A stretch of 64,000 nt of DNA from PNOJ01 sp016706845 (GCA_016706845.1 JADJIV010000001.1:1-64000); one strand, 5' to 3'; counted from the stretch's first letter, positions 17,045 to 27,400 are shown. A program made the numbers and translations. Notes: generated by a model not told the origin, from the sequence alone.

Positions 17045-18514
17045 TCAATGGGCCGCGCCACCCTGGCGCGGCTTGGCGTTCCAGACCCGGGCCGACAGGA
17101 CGAGCCCGATGACCGCCAGCGGCACCATGGCCAGGGGCCACGCCAGCCAGTTGTCGGGGTTGGTGGCCGGCCCGGCGATCTTGCCGGCCGCGTCGAGCTG
17201 CTCCTTGGGCAGCACCGCGGCGTACGTGAAGGACATCACGGCGGTGCCGAGGTAGACGAAGCCGTCGATGATGCCGACCGCCATGCCGGCGTTGCGGCTG
17301 CCGCCGAAGTCCATGCTCGCGGTGCCCGACAGCATGCCGTGCACGCCGATGACGGCCATCGACATCAGCACCACCAGCCAGCCCACCAGCGGCGTCTGGT
17401 AGGTGAAGATCAGCACGACCGCCCCCAGCAGCAGCACGCCGTACAGGACCGCGGCGACGGGCCCGCGCCGCGACTGGAACGCGTGGTCGCTCACCGTGCC
17501 GGCCACCACGCCGCCCAGGATGCCGGCGCAGCAGAGCAGCATGCCCCAGTGCTCGTTGACGAAGCCGGAACCGAGGTGCAGGGCGGCGTCGGTCTGTTTG
17601 GCGAAGGTGCGGTACCACTGCATGATGGCCTGACGCAGGAAGCCGCTGCAGAACTCGATCAGCGCGATGGTCATGATGACGGAGTTGCCCAGCATCATCT
17701 TGAACACCTTGGCCGGCCCCATCTGCGGCCCCGCATCGCCCGCGGTGGCGTCGGCGGTGTCGAAATCCAGGTGCCCGGTCTCCGACGGCTTGTCGCGCAC
17801 GACGAGGACGTCGATCACCCAGAAGATCGCCAGCAGCAGCGCCGGCATCAGGAAGACCCAGATCAGGCCCATCCCCTTGAGGATCAGCTTGCCCACGTCG
17901 TAGGCGAAGTACAGGCCCAGCGAGATCAGGATGCCGAAGATCGCGCCGAACACGCCCCGCTCGCGCACGTGGAACCACGAGGCGTTGACCTTGACGATGG
18001 CCACGGCGCCGAAGCTCTGGAAGTACATGTTCAGCGCGTACAGCACCGCGAAGACCGGCACGAAGTTCCTGGCCAGGAAGGCCGACAGGGGTCCCTGGTG
18101 CAGCAGGGACCACGTCGCCAGGCCCATCAGCATGTTCATCACCACGGCGCCGCCGGTGCCGGCGAGCATCGCCTTGCGGCCGCCGAAGCGGTCCGTCAGG
18201 GGGCCGTTGAGCAGGAACGAGAAGCCGTAGACCACGGTGCCCACGCCGAAGATCACGCCGAAGTCGGTGTTGCCCATCAGCGAGCCGCCCGAACCGCTGG
18301 CGATCTCCTCGAAGGCGCCCTTGCTGACGGTCAGGTTGTAGCGGCCCATGTAGAGCAGCGCGTAGGTGAGGCCCAGCGGCAGCCAGTTCCAGACGCGGCG
18401 GGCGCGGAAGCCCGGATCGTGGCCCAGGTCGATCCTCGGCAGGCGGGCGATCACGAACGCCACCACGGCCAGCAGGATCACGATCGCGATCAGTTCGGAC
18501 ATCCAGGGGGACAT
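17045..18514 (-). CDS. MFS transporter of the organophosphate:phosphate antiporter type
   Basis: A 489-residue inner-membrane protein with about twelve segments. The OPA/GlpT-UhpT character shows in YALLYMGRYNLTVSKGAF near residue 55, the GVGTVVYGFSFLLNGPLTDR loop with the MFS Asp-Arg signature (DRFGGRKAM), and the long cytoplasmic insert before the second half. FGGSRNAGMAVGIIDGFVYL near residue 420 matches the second-half signature of the subgroup. Substrates of the group are sugar phosphates, glycerol 3-phosphate or related anions exchanged for phosphate; which applies is unknown. GAGGAGG before ATG 18514 fixes the start. It probably shares a transcript with the TonB receptor, which suggests uptake of the same nutrient across both membranes, though that is inferred. 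Confidence 0.85.
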   Translation of the reverse strand: MSPWMSELIAIVILLAVVAFVIARLPRIDLGHDPGFRARRVWNWLPLGLTYALLYMGRYNLTVSKGAFEEIASGSGGSLMGNTDFGVIFGVGTVVYGFSFLLNGPLTDRFGGRKAMLAGTGGAVVMNMLMGLATWSLLHQGPLSAFLARNFVPVFAVLYALNMYFQSFGAVAIVKVNASWFHVRERGVFGAIFGILISLGLYFAYDVGKLILKGMGLIWVFLMPALLLAIFWVIDVLVVRDKPSETGHLDFDTADATAGDAGPQMGPAKVFKMMLGNSVIMTIALIEFCSGFLRQAIMQWYRTFAKQTDAALHLGSGFVNEHWGMLLCCAGILGGVVAGTVSDHAFQSRRGPVAAVLYGVLLLGAVVLIFTYQTPLVGWLVVLMSMAVIGVHGMLSGTASMDFGGSRNAGMAVGIIDGFVYLGTAVMSFTYAAVLPKEQLDAAGKIAGPATNPDNWLAWPLAMVPLAVIGLVLSARVWNAKPRQGGAAH

Positions 18515-18611
18515 GGGACCTCCTCGGGAGCGCGGACGGGCGGTGCGGCCACCGGCATCGGCCCATCGTAACGAGCGGCCCGCCGGGGCGCCACGAAAAC
18601 CTCGCGCGGGA

Positions 18612-19635
18612 TCAGATGCCCATGATCAGGCCGACGGACACGCCGATCCAGTCGTCGTGATCGTCGGCGAGCAGCCGGTTGCCGTTGGTCGCGTCCTGCA
18701 GGAGCACCGGGTCGGCGGCGCAGGTCTCGGCGTGCAGGGTCGCGGCGAGCCAGCGGCGCGAGCCCGGGTCGCCGAGCCGCCGGCGCAGGCCGACGTCGAG
18801 GCCGCCGCCCCAGTCGGACATCTCGCGCACCAGCGAACCGCTCTGGTAGACCGTCCCGTAGCCCCAGAACAGCGTGCCGCCCCAGCGCAGGGACCGCAGG
18901 TAGTAACCGCCGCGCACGCCCAGCACCGCGTCCGTGCGCTCGCCGACCGGCAGCAGCGCCCGGGCGCCGAGCTCCAGCCCGTAGTGGGCCGCGCGGCCGT
19001 TGCCCGTCAGGTCTTCGAAGTCGTCCTGCAGGTCGCCGAGTCCCAGCTGCAGGCCGGCGGTGGCCAGGAAGTTCTCGCCCAGCGGCAGGCCGAGCGCGAG
19101 CGAGACGCGCAGCATGTCGGTGAAGTAGTCGCCGAACGCGGTGGTGGCGTGCTTCCAGCCGAGATCGGCCAGCAGGAGCCAGGGTCCCGGCGGCCCGCCG
19201 GCGGGTGCGGGCAACCCGGGCCGCGGCCCGGCGGGTCGCTCGGCGGGGGCCGGCAGGGGCACTTCGGGCCAGACCGCGGTCGCGCGGTTCACCTCCGGCG
19301 GGGCCCCGTCCACGGCCTCGCCGGCGTCGAGGCTGCGGCGCCACCGCTCCCACAGCGCCCGCGGCACGTTGCGCTCGCGGTCGAGCCGGGCGGGTCGCCG
19401 GCGACCTGCAACCGCGCCAGGAAGCCGCCGCGCGGTCCGGGCACGAACACGGCGCTCGTCAGGCCCGTCACGTCGGGGAAGAGGCCCCAGCGGGCCGCCT
19501 CGCCGGCGTCGACGGTGTCGCCCACCGCCGCGTGCAGCGGCACGAGATCCGCAGGGTGCGCGAGGTCCGCGGCGGACACCCTGCGGCGGCCGCGAACAGC
19601 AGCAGGAGCAGCGGGACCGTGGTCGTTCGCGTCAT
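18612..19635 (-). CDS. Outer-membrane barrel-like protein (two frameshifts)
   Basis: An exported protein of about 340 residues. The start is ATG 19635, behind GGGAGGGAC, with signal peptide MTRTTTVPLLLLLFAAAAG. One base is missing near 19570, after which the frame reads VSAADLAHPADLVPLHAAVG and SAVFVPGPRGGFLARLQVAG. A second missing base near 19395 restores the long terminal frame (RALWERWRRSLDAG). The C-terminal 180 residues alternate polar and hydrophobic residues in strand-like runs (LLLADLGWKHATTAFGDYF, LELGARALLPVGE, GVRGGYYLRSLRWGG, DWIGVSVGLIMGI), typical of a small transmembrane barrel. A Pro/Ala-rich linker separates the parts. No specific family is recognised. Both frameshifts look like sequencing indels rather than decay. 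Confidence 0.65.
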
Positions 19636-19745
19636 CGTCCCTCCCGGCAGGGGGGCGGCTCCGGTGGACGGCCTTGCCGCTTCCGCTCCCGTATCCTACA
19701 GTAAGCGCGCCCACGACCGAGTCCGGCCCCGGCGGGGAAGGCAAG

Positions 19746-20412
19746 ATGACCCACCCGGATACCAACGTCGCCCCGCGGCCCGGCGCCCGGCCGGAGTCCT
19801 CCGCGCTGCTGCCCATCCTGTGGCGCGTCATCGACCGCTGGCACCTGCACGAGCCGCAACTGGCCTCGTGGCAGGATGCGCTGGACCTCCTGGCGCCCGA
19901 ACACCACGGCTGGGCCGGCATCTCCGAGCGGCTGCAGCTCGTGAACACCTTCCAGTGGCACGAGGAAGACCGCAGCCGCGCCCACGGCGCCGGCGACGAG
20001 GTGCTGGCCGCCGCCAAGCGCTCGATCGACGCCTCCAACGCCCGCCGCGTGCAGGCCATCGAGGCTCTGGACGTGGAGATCATGGGCGTGTTCGCGCGCG
20101 CCGGACCTGCCCCGCGCCGGTGCGCCGCTGAACTCCGAGTCCCCGGGCAGCATCATCGACCGCATCACGGTCCTCGCCCTCAAGCTCTACCACATCCGCG
20201 AGGAACTCTCCACCGCCGGCGGCGCCACGGACGAATCCGCCCTGCACGCGCGCCTCGAGAGCATCGGCGAGCAGATGGACGACCTCGCCGGCTGCCTCGA
20301 CCACCTCTTCCGTGAGGTCGCGGCGGGCCGGGTCGGCCTCAAGTTGTACCGACAGGTGAAGGTCTACAAGGATGCCGTCAGCGGCCGCTACCGCTCAGGG
20401 CTCGGCGACTGA
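19746..20412 (+). CDS. DUF4254 family protein (one frameshift)
   Basis: A cytoplasmic helical protein of about 221 residues. Conserved DUF4254 features are readable: the LVNTFQWHEEDRSRAHG segment, IDASNARRVQAIEALD, then, after one extra base near 20103, LNSESPGSIIDRITVLALKL and YHIREEL. The family is usually about 200 residues and is often found beside LPS or polysaccharide genes; its biochemical role is not known to me. The one-base correction (ARAGPAP to ARADLPRAG) restores the whole domain, so this is scored as an intact gene with an indel. It converges on the secreted-protein gene at 20427, with only 14 bases between the stops. Confidence 0.75.
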
Positions 20413-20426
20413 CGCGGACGTCCGTA

Positions 20427-20939
20427 TCAGTCACGGAAAAGCGCCTTGACCTCTCCCCAACTCGACGAAACCGCCGGGGTGATGCCGGTCGGCACGATCC
20501 GCAGCGATCGTCCGCTGAGGAACTGCGCGGTGTCGTCGCAGGAGAAGGCCGGCGCAAGTGCGGCCGCGCCGAGGAAGAACGGACCGGTCGGCTCGTAGAC
20601 CCAGGTGAAGCTCAGTCTCGCCAGGGTGATCACGTCCTGCTGGACGCAGCCGGCCGACGTGGTGCGCACACCGATGACGGGATCCCCGTCGTGGGAGAGC
20701 GGGGCGCCCCCGAGTTCCGATCCGATCAGGAAGGCGGGCGAACCGCCGCAGCAGCTCCCCAGCACGGCCCAGTCGACGGTATCGAGCCGCCAGGGCAGCG
20801 GCTCACCGACGACGGGGCCGGCCAGGATGACGTAGAGATCGAAGTCCTGGCCGTAGGGAACAATCAGTTCCTCGACGTAGGCTTCGGGAGCGGCCGACAG
20901 GCACAGGACGGAGTAGTCGGCCTGGGCGGTGGCGCGCAC
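20427..20939 (-). CDS. Secreted protein of unknown function with WGEVKALFR tail
   Basis: About 170 residues, ending SSWGEVKALFRD. It contains five Cys, including the SCCGGS pair, and beta-rich sequence such as FDLYVILAGPVVGEPLPW and RLSFTWVYEPTGPFFLGAAA. The GTG at 20939 follows directly after a signal-peptide-like stretch (LPALALLAG, then VRATAQA) that has no in-frame ATG before a TAA, so the true start is probably displaced by an indel or uses an unusual codon near 20975. A strong promoter lies upstream (21075-21104), leaving a leader of over 100 bases. The tail resembles that of the protein at 13901-14845. Function unknown; export is inferred from composition. Confidence 0.6.
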   Translation of the reverse strand: MRATAQADYSVLCLSAAPEAYVEELIVPYGQDFDLYVILAGPVVGEPLPWRLDTVDWAVLGSCCGGSPAFLIGSELGGAPLSHDGDPVIGVRTTSAGCVQQDVITLARLSFTWVYEPTGPFFLGAAALAPAFSCDDTAQFLSGRSLRIVPTGITPAVSSSWGEVKALFRD

Positions 20940-21020
20940 ACCGGCGAGCAGCGCCAGCGCCGGCAGGACCCTCCGCGACCTTTATCTTGTTATTAGTTCA
21001 ATGACATGCTACTCCCTCGC

Positions 21021-21047
21021 GGCGTGGTCGGCGTGGTCGGCGTGGAC
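21021..21047 (+). repeat. Three tandem copies of a 9-bp unit
   Basis: GGCGTGGTC is repeated twice and followed by GGCGTGGAC, in the leader between the promoter at 21075-21104 and the secreted-protein gene. The 190-base gap has no other gene. Confidence 0.7.
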
Positions 21048-21074
21048 GGGCCGATCGTGGACTTTATTGCTCTC

Positions 21075-21104
21075 ATTATACGGGAAGTGGCGCCGTGACG
21101 GCAA
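21075..21104 (-). promoter_or_regulatory. Strong promoter upstream of the secreted-protein gene
   Basis: Reverse-strand TTGCCG (21104-21099), 18-bp spacer, and a perfect TATAAT (21080-21075). Confidence 0.65.
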
Positions 21105-21128
21105 CCCTGTCCTGTCCGAAGCGGCCGA

Positions 21129-22102
21129 TCAGGGGTTCCTGTCGCGCCGGAAGAAGAAGGCCGCCTGGTCCGATTCGCCGTCCCGGTTGGCCTGCGCCGC
21201 CTCCCGGGCGAAGCCGTCGAGTTCGGCGCGGGTGAACGCTGAGCGGCGGGGATCGGCGGCGTGGGAGCGGGGATCGCGCAGCGGGATGCCGCGTCGGTAC
21301 TGCTCGCTGCCCCAGAACTGGAAGGCGGTGCCGTCGTCCTCGCGCCCCAGCAGGGCGAAGCCCGCGGCGGCGGCCAGCCGCTCCAGGCTGCGCCGCGTGT
21401 GCAGCACGAGGTGGCGCGGCGCGTCGAGCTGCACCCAGTCGGCGCCGTAGCGCCGCCAGGCCAGCGAGTCGGCCAACGGCACGCGCACGAGCAGTCCACC
21501 GCCCGGCTTCACCACGCGCCGCAGCTGCATGAAGACCCCGCGCTGGTCGGGCAGGTGTTCGAGCACGTGGTGCAGCATGACCAGATCGTGGCGCTCCGTC
21601 ACGTCGGCGAGGTGTTCGCGACGCACGACCAGCCCCTGGCCGAGGTCGAGATCCGCGGGCAGGTAGGGATCGATGCCGGCCAGCCGGCGGAAGCCGTCGC
21701 GCTGCAGCTCGCGCAGCAGCTCGCCCGCGCCGCAGCCCACGTCCAGCACCGCGTCGCCGCGCCCGATCCCCAGCCGGCGCATCCAGCGCAGCTGCGCCGG
21801 CTCGCCGAAGGCGCGCGTGAGCAGCGCGCCCAGCGGATCGCCGCCCTCGAGGCAGGCGCGGGCGCGGCGGCGCTTCAGCCACGCGTCCAGCCGCTCCAGG
21901 CGGCGTCGGGCGGGCGCCGGTAGGAGTAATAGTCCGCCGGGTAGTAAGGAGCCGGATCGGCGGGCGGGTCCAGCAGTTCCAGGCAGCCGCAGCCGCCGCA
22001 CTCGCGGTAGGTGAACGCGCCGCCCAGGCCGAACATCATCTCGCGGGCCGCGTGCAGCCGGTGACCGCCGTCGGCGCCGCAGGACGCACAGGCTCCGTTC
22101 AC
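21129..22102 (-). CDS. Zinc-ribbon SAM-dependent methyltransferase (one frameshift)
   Basis: A class I methyltransferase with an N-terminal zinc ribbon: CASC near residue 5 and CGGCGC near residue 36, then PAPYYPADYYSYRRPP. After one missing base near 21915 the SAM domain follows: DAVLDVGCGAGELLREL (motif I), IDPYL, MLHHVLEHLPDQRGVFMQL (the HVLEH block) and VVKPGGGLLVRVP. The ribbon plus YY-rich linker is typical of methyltransferases from glycan and secondary-metabolite clusters; the acceptor is unknown. The start is GTG 22102, which overlaps the ispD stop as GTGA, so translation is coupled. Length, about 324 residues, is normal after the correction. Confidence 0.75.
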
Positions 22103-22848
22103 GTCGGATCCCCGGCGCGGGCGCGGGCGGCCGCGAGATCCTCGGCGGTGGTGATCTTGCGGTTGCCCGGCTCGCCGGGCACCAGCACCGGCGGCAGGCC
22201 GCGGGCCGCGAGCAGCCCGCCGTCGTCGGTGAACGCGGCGCCGCTCGCGCGGGCCCAGCGGTGCGCCTCCAGGAAGGGCCGCCAGCGGAAGACCTGCGGC
22301 GTCTGCAGCGCGCGCAGGCCGTCGCGCGGCAGGTAGCGCAGGCCGCAGGCGCCGTCGTCCGGGTCGTCCAGCGCGACGATCGTGTCGGTCACCTCGACGC
22401 CCGGCACCGCGCCGCCGTGGGCCGCGGCCGCGGCGGCGAGCCGCCCGATCAGTTCCGCGGTGACCCAGGGGCGGGCGGCGTCGTGGACCGCCACGAGGTC
22501 GCCGTCGCGCGGGTCGAACGCGTGCAGCAGCGTCTCGGCCGCGAGCCCGGTCGAGGCCGTGCGGGTCGCGCCCCCGTCGCACACCGCCGCCGGCAGCGCG
22601 GTCGTCGCGGCCAGGGCCTCGTGCACCACGGCCTGCCAGGCGGGCGGCGCGGCCACGGTCACCGAGGCGGCGCCGGGCAACGACAGGAAGGCGTCCAGCC
22701 CCCGCAGCAGCAGCAGCCGACCGCCGACGAGCTGGAACTGCTTGGGCGCCTCGTCGCCGCCGGTGCGGGCGCGGTGCCCTTCGCCGCCGGCGACCACGAT
22801 CACGTGCAGGGGGACCGCCGGCGGCCGGTGCAGGTCGACCACGCTCAC
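22099..22848 (-). CDS. ispD: 2-C-methyl-D-erythritol 4-phosphate cytidylyltransferase
   Basis: Joins CTP and methylerythritol 4-phosphate in the MEP isoprenoid pathway. At 249 residues it has the usual length. The CTP-binding loop reads VVAGGEGHRARTGGDEAPKQF, then LVAVHDAARPWVTAELIGRL, AVPGVEVTDTIVALD, GLRALQTPQVFRW and FTDDGGLLAARGLPPVLVPG, all in family order. The loop has more residues than usual between AGG and PKQ. Start GTG 22848 overlaps the radA stop (GTGA) and its own stop overlaps the methyltransferase start, so radA-ispD-methyltransferase form one coupled unit. ispG of the same pathway lies at 53472. No ispF domain is fused. Confidence 0.9.
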   Translation of the reverse strand: MSVVDLHRPPAVPLHVIVVAGGEGHRARTGGDEAPKQFQLVGGRLLLLRGLDAFLSLPGAASVTVAAPPAWQAVVHEALAATTALPAAVCDGGATRTASTGLAAETLLHAFDPRDGDLVAVHDAARPWVTAELIGRLAAAAAAHGGAVPGVEVTDTIVALDDPDDGACGLRYLPRDGLRALQTPQVFRWRPFLEAHRWARASGAAFTDDGGLLAARGLPPVLVPGEPGNRKITTAEDLAAARARAGDPT

Positions 22849-24314
22849 TCCTTCGCCGCGGCGGCGCGGCTGCGGTCGGGCGGCTGCAGGGCCAGGGCCA
22901 CCGCCTCGTCGACGGTGGCGGCCGCCAGCACGGCCATGCCCTGCTCGGTGCGCGGCGTGCGCGGGTTGCGCGCCGCGACCACGCGCTTGAAACCGTGGTG
23001 GGCCGCCTCGCGCAGCCGGTTCTTGCGGTCGATGACGTCGCGCACCTCGCCGGTGAGGCCCACCTCCCCCAGCACCAGGGTGTCCAGCGGCACGGGGATC
23101 TCGCGCAGCGACGAAGCCAGGGCCGTGATCACGGCCAGGTCCGCGGCCGGGTCCTCCAGCCGCGCGCCGCCGGCGACCTTGACGAAGATGTCGCAGCCCG
23201 CCAGGTCCAACCCGGCCCGCTTCTCCAGGATCGCCGCCAGCAGGGCCACGCGCTTGCTGTCCACGCCCTGCACCACGCGCTGGGGCGTGCCGTAACGCGC
23301 CGGCGACACCAGGGCCTGCACCTCGGTCAGGAACATCCGCGAGCCGTTGCGCACCACGCCGACGCAGGTGCCGGGCTCGCCGCCGCGGCGGTCGCCCAGG
23401 AACAGCGCCCCGGCGTCGGTGACCGGCACGAGCCCGTCGCCGCGCATCTCCAGCAGGGCCAGTTCGCCGGTCGCGCCGAAGCGGTTCTTCACCGCGCGCA
23501 CCATGCGCAGCGCGCCGCCGCCGCTGCCCTCGAAGTACAGGACGGTGTCGACCATGTGCTCGAGCAGCTTGGGACCGGCGAGGTCGCCCGACTTGGTGAC
23601 GTGGCCCACCAGGAAGACCGGGCAGAGGGTCGTGCGCGCGAAGTCGGCGAGCACGCCGCCGCAGTAGCGGATCTGGCCGACGCTGCCCGGGAAGGCGTCG
23701 ATGTCGCCGGAGTGCAGCGTCTGGATCGAGTCGGCGATCACGACGCAGGGACCCGGGTGGGCCTCGCGGTCGGCGTACATCGCGCCCAGCAGACGCTCCA
23801 GGTCCACGTCGTCCAGGATGTGGAAGCCCTCGCCGGCCCGCGGGTCGAAGCCCATCCGTTCGCCGCGCATGCGGATCTGCGACGGCGACTCCTCGCCGGC
23901 GATGTACAGGACGCGCACCCCGGCGCGCACCCAGTTCAGCGCCAGCCCGGTCAGCAGCGTGGACTTGCCGACGCCGGGCTCGCCGCCCAGCAGCACGACC
24001 GAGCCGGCGACCAGGCCGCCGCCGAGGATGCGCGCCACCTCCTGCGGCTCCACGGAGATGCGCTCGTTCGCGGCGGTGGCGACGCGGGACAGGGCGACCG
24101 GCGCCAGTTCCGCCCGCGTCGCCGCGGCCTCGGGCCGCACGCGGGTGAAGCCGCCGCCCTTGCCCTTGCCGGCGGGGGCCGTCGTCGCGATGGCGGCGAA
24201 GGAGTTCCACTCGCGGCACTGCGGGCACTGGCCCAGCCAGCGCAGCTCCTCGTGGCCGCAATTGCCGCAGACGTAGCGGGTATTGGCGCGGGACCGGGCA
24301 TTGGCAGAGGACAT
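22845..24314 (-). CDS. radA: DNA repair protein RadA (Sms)
   Basis: A 489-residue branch-migration helicase of recombinational repair. Domains in order: a four-Cys zinc finger (CGNCGHEELRWLGQCPQC) at about 15-32; the RecA-like ATPase with Walker A GEPGVGKST near residue 105, Walker B VVIADSIQTL and the RadA-specific VKNRFG motif near 265; then a Lon-like C-terminal domain ending in TEQGMAVLAAATVDEAVALA. Start ATG 24314 gives the zinc finger its usual distance from the N-terminus; the upstream extension would cross the promoter at 24348-24376. First gene of the unit with ispD and a methyltransferase. Confidence 0.95.
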   Translation of the reverse strand: MSSANARSRANTRYVCGNCGHEELRWLGQCPQCREWNSFAAIATTAPAGKGKGGGFTRVRPEAAATRAELAPVALSRVATAANERISVEPQEVARILGGGLVAGSVVLLGGEPGVGKSTLLTGLALNWVRAGVRVLYIAGEESPSQIRMRGERMGFDPRAGEGFHILDDVDLERLLGAMYADREAHPGPCVVIADSIQTLHSGDIDAFPGSVGQIRYCGGVLADFARTTLCPVFLVGHVTKSGDLAGPKLLEHMVDTVLYFEGSGGGALRMVRAVKNRFGATGELALLEMRGDGLVPVTDAGALFLGDRRGGEPGTCVGVVRNGSRMFLTEVQALVSPARYGTPQRVVQGVDSKRVALLAAILEKRAGLDLAGCDIFVKVAGGARLEDPAADLAVITALASSLREIPVPLDTLVLGEVGLTGEVRDVIDRKNRLREAAHHGFKRVVAARNPRTPRTEQGMAVLAAATVDEAVALALQPPDRSRAAAAKE

Positions 24315-24347
24315 CGGGACTCGCTCTCCGGGAGGGTGTGTGCCGGG

Positions 24348-24376
24348 AGGATAGCGGATCCGAGGCGTACGGTCAA
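24348..24376 (-). promoter_or_regulatory. Promoter of radA
   Basis: Reverse-strand TTGACC (24376-24371), 17-bp spacer, TATCCT (24353-24348). It gives a leader of about 25-30 bases. Confidence 0.65.
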
Positions 24377-24390
24377 AGGGGGCGGGCGCC

Positions 24391-24420
24391 GTCAAAGGGG
24401 CGCCCGGTCGAGGGCGCCCC
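24391..24420 (-). terminator. Terminator after the large subtilase gene
   Basis: A 9-bp stem (24420-24412 with 24405-24397, 6-base loop) followed on the reverse strand by TTTGAC, 46 bases past the stop codon at 24467. Confidence 0.55.
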
Positions 24421-24466
24421 CGCAAAAGGTCGATTGTCCGCCGCGCCGCAGCTGCGGCGTGCGCGG

Positions 24467-27400
24467 TCAACGGGCCAGCAGCAACTTCCGCTCCAGACGC
24501 ACGCCCTCGGCGAGCAGCCTCGCCAGGTAGAGGCCGCTCGGGGCCTCATGACCGGCATCGTCGCGCCCGTCCCAGACCACGGCGTGCGGGCCCGCGGCCA
24601 GGGGTTCGCCCGCCAGCAGTTCCCGCACGAGCTGTCCGCGCACGTCGTAGACGGCCAGACGCGGCGCGTCGTCGCGCGCGAGCTCGAAGCGGATCTCGGT
24701 GCGCGGGTTGAACGGGTTGGGGCGGTTGGGCAGCAGACGGACGGCCGCGGGCGGCGTCTGCGGCGCCGCGGTGAGGTCCGTCGGCAGGGTCAGGTTCAGG
24801 CCCCAGCCGTTCAGCGTGCCGGTGTCGGTGCCGGCCACGTCGGAGATCAGCAGCGTCCAGTCCCCGGTGACCGCTTCGCCGACGAAGTCCGCGAGCGCTC
24901 CGGGGCCTTCCACCGCGAGCGTCCCGGGGTAGTTGCCCACGATGTTGTCGGCGGAGCTGCCGCTGCGGTTGTGCAGGCGCACCACGGTGCCCGCGGGCGA
25001 CACCAGCTCGACGATCAGGTCGCCGCGCCAGGTGTGGGTCACGTCGAGGTCGACGTCCACGCCCGCGATCGTGCCGGCGGCCCCGACGTGGATGATCGAG
25101 ACGATGCCCGTGGTGTTGTTGTCCGGGATCGCCACGGGCGTGGTGTTGTCGTAGGTCAGCTGGGCGACCGGCACGAGCCGGAAGTAGGCCTCCGCGACCT
25201 GGCCCTCCCCGACCGTCACCGCCGCGACGTCCGTGCTCAGGCCCGCGCTGGTGGCCGTCAGGTTGTAGGCGCCGGCGTACAGGTCCGCGATGAGGTAGCG
25301 GCCGGAGCCGTCGGTGACCGCCGTGTGGCCGGCGCCGGCGTCGACGGTGGCGCCCGCCAGGGGCACGTACGCGCCGCCGGCGACGGTCCACACCAGGCCC
25401 GAGATCGCGGCGTTCGCCTGGCCTTCGTCGGCCATCAGGTACGCCGCGGCGTTCTCGACGAGATGCTTGGCGGCCGTGGTGTCGGCCAGGGCGCCGACGT
25501 TCAGGGCCAGCACCACGATCTGGCCCGCCTGCGGGGCGGGATTGTCGTCGTGGACCATCACGCCCGCCGACGCGGCGTAGCTGGCGGTGCCGTAGATCAC
25601 CGTGGCGTCGGCGGCGGGATCGACGGCGTCCTCGTCGCCGTAGCCGACGTAGTTCAGGCTCAGCGACGCGGGCAGCGCGTGCGGCGTCGTCGCCACAGGG
25701 TGCGTGGCCATGCCCGGCGCCAGGTTCAGGGCGCCGGCGTTGTCGCTGCGCCAGGAGCCGGCGTGCAGCACCTGCGCGGCGAAGTCGGGGTAGCCGGGCG
25801 AGGAGACGGCGTCGTAGGCCACCTCGCCGCCCTCGACCAGCAGCTTGCCGCCGGCCGCGGCCCACCCCTGCAGCAGGGTGCGCAGGGCGGCGTCGGCGAC
25901 GGGTCCCGTGTTGGCGCCGCAGGTCAGCACCACGAACTGCTTGCCCGTGAAGTCGCCCGCGCTCACGGCGCCGGCGTCGACGACGTCGGTGACGTAGCCG
26001 GCCTCGCGCAGCCAGCGGTCCAGGTCCGCGGCGGCGGCCCTGGACGGGTCCGGCGCGGCGAGGGCGCGTTTGTCCTGGTCGAACTTGAGGTCGCCCGGTT
26101 CGGTCGCCGTGTCGTCGATGACCAGGGCCACGCCCAGGGCGTCGATGACCGCGAACGCGTGCGGGCCGTCGCTCGCGGTGTTGGGGACCGCCGCGCCGTC
26201 GGCGGCGACGATGGTGTAGGTGAAGACGTCGCCGATCTGCACCGACCCGGCGTCGATCGGGAACGCCGCCTGGAAGGCGCCGGCGCCCTGGTCGGCCAGG
26301 GGGAATTCCGGCTGGGCCACGCCGTTCCAGTCGTACGTCACCGCGACGCCGCCCAGACCGAGGTTGTCGGTCGCCGTGGCGCGGACCAGCGGCGGCCAGG
26401 TCAGCAGCGGCTGGTCGCCCAGCGGCGTGTGGGCGATCTGCGGCGGCGTGACGTCCGCGCCCACGCGGAAGGAGAAGACCGCCGCCGGGGCCGTGGCGGG
26501 CAGCGCCGTGGCGATGCCCAGCACGTCGCCGGCGGTCAGGTAGTAGCTCACGACGGTGCCGTCGGCCTGCGCGGGGATCGCCGCCGCGTAGGCGTCGCCG
26601 CCCGCGGCGGCGAGCTGGACCGCCTGCCAGGCGCCGGCGTCGGCCCGCCAGTGCAGCAGCAGCTGCGACGGCGTCAGGGCGACGCGGTCGGTGATCGTGC
26701 AGGCCACGGCGTAGGAGCCCGTCGTCTGCTCGGTGTCCCCGAGCGGCGCGTGGGCGATCGCGGCGCCGAAGTAGTGCGCCGCGGCGTAGGCGTCCAGGAT
26801 GCCCCAGCCGAAATCGTTGTCCGGGGCGGCGGCGCGGTCGGCCGTCATGCGCATGGCCTCGCGCACCTGCATCGGCGTCAGCGAGGGCACGCGCGACAGC
26901 ACCAGGGCCGCCACGCCGGCGGTCAGCGGGCAGGAGAACGACGTGCCCGAGGCGCTGGTGTAGCCGCCGGAGGGGTTGGCGACGTGGTTGCCGGAGCCCA
27001 GGGCGCAGACGTCGGGCTTGATGCGCCCGTCGGCCGTCGGCCCGGGCGAGGAGAAGTAGGCGATGGTGCCGGTGCTCGTGACCGCGCCGGCGGTGATCAC
27101 GCTGTCGCCGTCGGCGGGCGTGACCAGGGAGTTCCAGCTCGTGCCGCGCTCGTTGCCGGCGGAGTTGCAGACCACGATGCCCTTGCCCACGGCCAGGTCG
27201 GCCGCGATGGTGCAGGCGGCGGTGTCGCCGTCCAGGTCCGACACCGAGTACCAGTCGATGTAGCCCAGCGAGCTGCTGACCACATCGACGCCGAAGGTGT
27301 CGAGCCACTCGATGCCCGCGACCCAGTTGTCCTCCTCGGCCGGCACCTCCTGCGACACGTCCTCGGTCTTGGCCAGCACGAACGAGGCCGCCCAGGCCGG

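Noticed and set aside
15121..18611. Cobalamin or other riboswitch before the TonB receptor and its upstream transporter
   Set aside because: The receptor follows the transporter by 25 bases, and the transporter has only about 97 bases upstream, too short for such an element, with no B12-box sequence seen.
21003..21080. A 27-codon leader peptide before the secreted-protein gene
   Set aside because: Its ATG overlaps the perfect TATAAT element, so it lies upstream of the likely transcription start; the short ATG-TCA-TTG-AAC-TAA remnant has no ribosome-binding site.
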